A stretch of 64,000 bases of DNA, taken from positions 930,001 through 994,000 of the forward strand of contig NZ_JANHLD010000003.1 of assembly GCF_028682455.1 (NCBI RefSeq), in the 5' to 3' direction. The DNA comes from Pseudomonas putida (GTDB lineage Bacteria > Pseudomonadota > Gammaproteobacteria > Pseudomonadales > Pseudomonadaceae). Positions 60,780 to 64,000 of the stretch are shown here, one piece after another. The position numbers and the translations under genes are program-made. The notes under the pieces are model-generated. The model ran no database searches. It was not told where the DNA came from and worked only from the letters and a program-made list of their open reading frames with translations. Position 1 is the first letter of the stretch, and the number at the start of each line of letters is the position of its first letter.

Positions 60780-62186
60780 TCAGCCCGGATCGCGGAAGTC
60801 CGGGTGGAAGTCAGCCGGTACTGCCACGCTGACACTGCTGCGGGTGGCGATGTCGATGCCTTCACTGGCCACCTCGGCGAGGAAGTCGATCTGCTCGGGG
60901 GTGATCACGTAGGGCGGCAGGAAGTACACCACGCTGCCCAGCGGGCGCAGCAAGGCGCCGCGGGTCAGGGCGTGTTCGAAGACCTTCAGGCCGCGCCGCT
61001 CCTGCCAGGGGTAGGCGGTCTTGCTGGCCTTGTCCTGGACCATTTCGATGGCCAGGGCCATGCCGGTCTGGCGCACTTCGGCGACATGGGGGTGATCGAC
61101 CAGGTGCGCAGTTGCGGTGGCCATGCGTGCCGACAACGCCTTGTTCTGCTCGATGACGTTGTCTTGCTCGAAGATGTCCAGGGTCGCCAGGGCGGCGGCA
61201 CACGCCAGCGGGTTGCCGGTGTAGCTGTGCGAGTGGAGGAAGGCCCGCAGGGTCGGGTAGTCGTCGTAGAACGCGCTGTACACCTCGTTGGTGGTCAGGC
61301 AGGCAGCCAGCGGCAGGTAGCCACCGGTCAGGGCCTTGGACAGGCAGAGAAAGTCGGGGCGGATGCCGGCCTGCTCACAGGCGAACATCGTCCCGGTGCG
61401 GCCGAAGCCCACGGCGATTTCGTCATGGATCAGGTGCACGCCGTAACGATCACAGGCCTCGCGCAGCAACTTGAGGTACACCGGGTGGTACATGCGCATG
61501 CCGCCGGCGCCCTGGATCAGCGGCTCGACGATCACCGCGGCCACCGTGGCATGGTGTTCGGCCAGGGTCTGCTCCATGACGGCGAACATGTTGCGCGAGT
61601 GTTCTTCCCAGCCCATGCCTTCCGGGCGCAGGTAGCAGTCCGGGCTTGGCACCTTGAGAGTGTCGAGCAGCAAGGCCTTGTAGGTTTCGGTGAACAGCGG
61701 CACATCGCCGACCGACATCGCGGCGATGGTTTCACCGTGGTAGCTGTTGCTCAGGGTGACGAAGCGCTTTTTCTCTGGCTGGCCTTTGTTCAGCCAGTAG
61801 TGAAAACTCATTTTCAGCGCCACTTCGATGCAAGACGAGCCGTTATCGGCGTAGAAACACCGGTCCAGCCCGTCGGGCGTCATCTTCACCAGGCGCTCGG
61901 ACAGCTCGATCACCGGCTGGTGGCTGAAGCCTGCGAGGATAACGTGCTCAAGCTGATCGACCTGATCCTTGATGCGCTGGTTGATGCGTGGATTGGCGTG
62001 GCCGAATACATTGACCCACCAGGAGCTGACCGCGTCCAGGTAACGCTTGCCTTCGAAGTCTTCCAGCCACACGCCTTCGCCGCGCTTGATCGGGATCAGG
62101 GGCAGCTGTTCGTGGTCTTTCATCTGGGTGCAGGGGTGCCACAGGACCTTCAGGTCACGTTCCATCCACTGTTGGTTGAGGCCCAT
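60780..62186 (-). CDS. bioA: Adenosylmethionine-8-amino-7-oxononanoate aminotransferase
   Basis: 468-residue PLP enzyme of biotin synthesis. 'LWHPCTQMKDHEQLPL' start, 'SWWVNVFGHANPRI', 'GFSHQPVIELSERL', 'SYHGETIAAMSVGD', 'IVEPLIQGAGGMRMY', 'HDEIAVGFGRTG' and the PLP-lysine in 'LCLSKALTGGYLPLA'. ATG 62186 after AGGAGAATCGAA; upstream frame has no similarity. Stands alone from any other bio gene here, as usual in Pseudomonas. Divergent from the amine oxidase gene across 190 bp. Confidence 0.96.
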   Translation of the reverse strand: MGLNQQWMERDLKVLWHPCTQMKDHEQLPLIPIKRGEGVWLEDFEGKRYLDAVSSWWVNVFGHANPRINQRIKDQVDQLEHVILAGFSHQPVIELSERLVKMTPDGLDRCFYADNGSSCIEVALKMSFHYWLNKGQPEKKRFVTLSNSYHGETIAAMSVGDVPLFTETYKALLLDTLKVPSPDCYLRPEGMGWEEHSRNMFAVMEQTLAEHHATVAAVIVEPLIQGAGGMRMYHPVYLKLLREACDRYGVHLIHDEIAVGFGRTGTMFACEQAGIRPDFLCLSKALTGGYLPLAACLTTNEVYSAFYDDYPTLRAFLHSHSYTGNPLACAAALATLDIFEQDNVIEQNKALSARMATATAHLVDHPHVAEVRQTGMALAIEMVQDKASKTAYPWQERRGLKVFEHALTRGALLRPLGSVVYFLPPYVITPEQIDFLAEVASEGIDIATRSSVSVAVPADFHPDFRDPG

Positions 62187-62376
62187 TTCGATTCTCCTGG
62201 CGACGACGGCGCGAACATGCGGCGCAAGCCTATGCAATGCGCCAGCCGAGAACAACCCGTGGCATGCAATCAGGCTGCTGGCATTGCTGACGGGGACCCT
62301 TGGCGTGGCGTATCCTTCGGCTACTCTTTCAGGGGGATTCCCCCCAAATTTCTGCTTTGATCCGGAGTTCGCCAAA

Positions 62377-64000
62377 ATGTCTGCTGGTTGGCTGCGCGCG
62401 TGTGCGCTGGTAATGATAGGACTGTTCAGCGGCGCCGCGCTGGCCAAGGACAAAACCCCGACGGCCATCGTCGTCGGTGGTGGTCTGGCCGGCCTGACGG
62501 CGGCTTATGAATTGCAGGGTAAGGGCTGGCAGGTGACCCTGCTTGAAGCCAAGTCGGGCATGGGCGGGCGCTCGGGCCTGGCCACCAGCGAATGGATCGG
62601 CAATAGCAAGGCCCAGCCGATCCTCAATCAGTACCTGGACAGCTTCAAGATCACCACGCTGCCGGCGCCGGAGTTCGTGCGTACGCCGGGTTACCTGATC
62701 GACGGCGAGTATTTCACCGCCACGGATCTTGCCACCAAGCAACCGGCCACGGCCGAAGCGCTCAAGCGCTACGAAAAGACCCTGGATGACCTGGCGCGCT
62801 CGATCGACGATCCGCAGAACCCGGCGGCCAACAGCACGCTGTTTGCCCTCGATCAGCTGAACGTGTCGACCTGGCTGGACAAGCTGCAACTGCCGACCAC
62901 TGCACGCCAGCTGATCAACCAGCAGATCCGCACCCGCTACGACGAGCCTTCGCGCCTTTCGCTGCTGTACTTTGCCCAGCAGACCCGCGTCTACCGCGGC
63001 GTCAGCGACCGTGACCTGCGCGCCGCGCGCCTGCCTGGCGGCAGCCCGGTGCTGGCCCAGGCCTTCGTCAAGCAGCTCAAGACCATCAAGACCAGCTCGC
63101 CGGTCAGTGCCATCATCCAGGACAAGGACGGCGTCACCGTCAAGGTCGGCAGTGTCGGTTACCAGGCCGACTACGTCGTGCTGGCAGTACCGCTGCGTGC
63201 CCTGTCGAAGATCCAGATGACCCCTGGCCTGGACAACCAGCACCTGGCGGCCCTCAAGGGTACCAACTACGGCTGGCGCGACCAGTTGCTGCTCAAGTTC
63301 AAGACCCCGGTCTGGGAAAGCCGTGCCCGCATGTCCGGCGAGATCTTCAGTAACGCCGGCCTTGGCATGCTGTGGATCGAGCCTGCACTCAAGGGCGGTG
63401 CAAACGTTGTGATCAACCTGTCGGGCGACAATGCCCGCTTGTTGCAAGCCTTTGGCGACAAGCAGATGGTCGATCAGGTGTTGATCCGCCTGCATGCGTT
63501 CTACCCACAGGCCCGTGGCTCCTTCAGCGGCTACGAAGTGCGCCGCTACAGCACCGATGCCGGCATGGGGGGCGCTTACCTGGCGTACGGTCCGGGCCAG
63601 ATCAGCAAGTACTGGCGCTTGTGGGAGCGCCCCGTGCAGCGTGTCGCCTTTGCCGGCGAGCACACCGACGCCCTTTACCCAGGCACCCTGGAAGGTGCTC
63701 TGCGCAGCGGCCAACGCGCTGCCAGCCAGGTCCAGGACCTGGCAGCGGGCAAATCCTTCGACCCGGTCAAGGCGGCAACGGTGGCTGGCGCAGCCGGTGC
63801 TGGCGCTGCGGCCGCGGCGAGCAAGGGCAACTTCTTTACCAATATGTTTGGCGGCTCGTCGGACAAGCCAGCCAAGGCTGCCGAACCTGCAAAGCAGGAA
63901 GAGACCAAGCCAGGGTTGTTCAAGCGTATGTTCGGCGGTGACGAGAAGCCGGTGGAAAAACCTGCTGCAAAGCCGATTGAGCCTGCTGCCGCACCCGCTG
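62377..64000 (+). CDS. Flavin amine oxidase / FAD-dependent oxidoreductase with low-complexity tail (partial)
   Basis: At least 541 codons, cut by the right edge. A probable signal peptide (about 1-23, ending GAALA) precedes the FAD-binding motif VVGGGLAGLTAAYEL and 'SGMGGRSG'; the FAD C-terminal motif 'GEHTDALYPGTLEGALRSG' ends the oxidase near residue 445. An Ala/Lys/Pro/Glu-rich tail follows with two related pieces, 'FFTNMFGG' and 'LFKRMFGG'. Export of an FAD enzyme suggests Tat or another route, though I see no clear twin arginine. Substrate unknown (polyamine/amine class by family). A GGGGGA/TCCCCC repeat at 62332 lies in its leader. Confidence 0.88.
   Translation, partial: MSAGWLRACALVMIGLFSGAALAKDKTPTAIVVGGGLAGLTAAYELQGKGWQVTLLEAKSGMGGRSGLATSEWIGNSKAQPILNQYLDSFKITTLPAPEFVRTPGYLIDGEYFTATDLATKQPATAEALKRYEKTLDDLARSIDDPQNPAANSTLFALDQLNVSTWLDKLQLPTTARQLINQQIRTRYDEPSRLSLLYFAQQTRVYRGVSDRDLRAARLPGGSPVLAQAFVKQLKTIKTSSPVSAIIQDKDGVTVKVGSVGYQADYVVLAVPLRALSKIQMTPGLDNQHLAALKGTNYGWRDQLLLKFKTPVWESRARMSGEIFSNAGLGMLWIEPALKGGANVVINLSGDNARLLQAFGDKQMVDQVLIRLHAFYPQARGSFSGYEVRRYSTDAGMGGAYLAYGPGQISKYWRLWERPVQRVAFAGEHTDALYPGTLEGALRSGQRAASQVQDLAAGKSFDPVKAATVAGAAGAGAAAAASKGNFFTNMFGGSSDKPAKAAEPAKQEETKPGLFKRMFGGDEKPVEKPAAKPIEPAAAPA

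Overview
The window is a stretch of chromosome from a high-GC gamma-proteobacterium, almost certainly a Pseudomonas of the P. putida group. The evidence is the full hutF-hutC-hutD-hutU-hutH-hutT-hutI-hutG histidine locus, the two-synthase medium-chain PHA cluster phaC1-phaZ-phaC2-phaD with phaF-phaI, a citrate-receptor-like HBM chemoreceptor, a pseudo-dihydroorotase next to pyrB, a compact pilGHIJ-chpA-chpC locus, and at least ten copies of a REP hairpin with the core GCGGGCTTGCCCCGCGA. No rRNA, tRNA, CRISPR array, complete insertion sequence or origin was recognised.

Layout. 0-1.6 kb: 5' part of an amino-acid-type dCACHE chemoreceptor. 1.8-2.6 kb: two lipoproteins (BamE-like and lipocalin). 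2.7-4.3 kb: an orphan hcp / DUF4225 toxin candidate / membrane immunity candidate cassette between two nearly identical REP hairpins. 4.3-14.2 kb: histidine utilisation, with HutC operators and a sigma-54 promoter in front of hutU. 14.4-15.8 kb: pip-dtd. 16.0-20.3 kb: mdoGH. 20.5-25.0 kb: an amino-acid-type ABC importer and a convergent HBM chemoreceptor. 25.1-31.1 kb: a leftward run ubiE-ubiJ-ubiB-hisI-hisE-tatA-tatB-tatC plus an RsmE-family paralogue. 31.2-38.0 kb: the PHA locus. 38.3-40.7 kb: a DUF971 gene and hslVU. 40.9-44.8 kb: yqgE-ruvX-pyrR-pyrB-pyrC'. 45.0-47.7 kb: an accessory toxin/immunity island with a decayed duplicate. 47.8-49.8 kb: tonB and gshB. 50.1-59.3 kb: Pil-Chp chemosensory genes. 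59.4-62.2 kb: hemolysin III family gene, rsmE, bioA. 62.4 kb to the right edge: a flavin amine oxidase with a long low-complexity tail, cut by the edge.

How it works together. The hut genes take histidine through urocanate, imidazolone-propionate, formiminoglutamate and formylglutamate to glutamate. HutC repression, a sigma-54 promoter and a probable Crc/Hfq site on hutT give inducer and carbon/nitrogen control. The PHA genes make, mobilise and segregate polyester granules. The Pil-Chp genes form a signalling array with several phosphotransfer domains but no methyltransferase or methylesterase gene beside it.

The most unusual material is the pair of accessory toxin cassettes. The DUF4225 protein beside hcp and the LysM/glycine-zipper protein beside tonB have different C-terminal halves but share a 42-residue ungapped N-terminal block (27 identities by my count). 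This suggests a common secretion module, possibly Hcp-dependent type VI loading. The tonB-side cassette sits next to a decayed second copy whose toxin has a 131-bp frameshifting deletion while its immunity gene stays intact. That decayed copy splits a fragment of the 3' end of tonB, so the downstream side of tonB looks like a repeated acquisition site.
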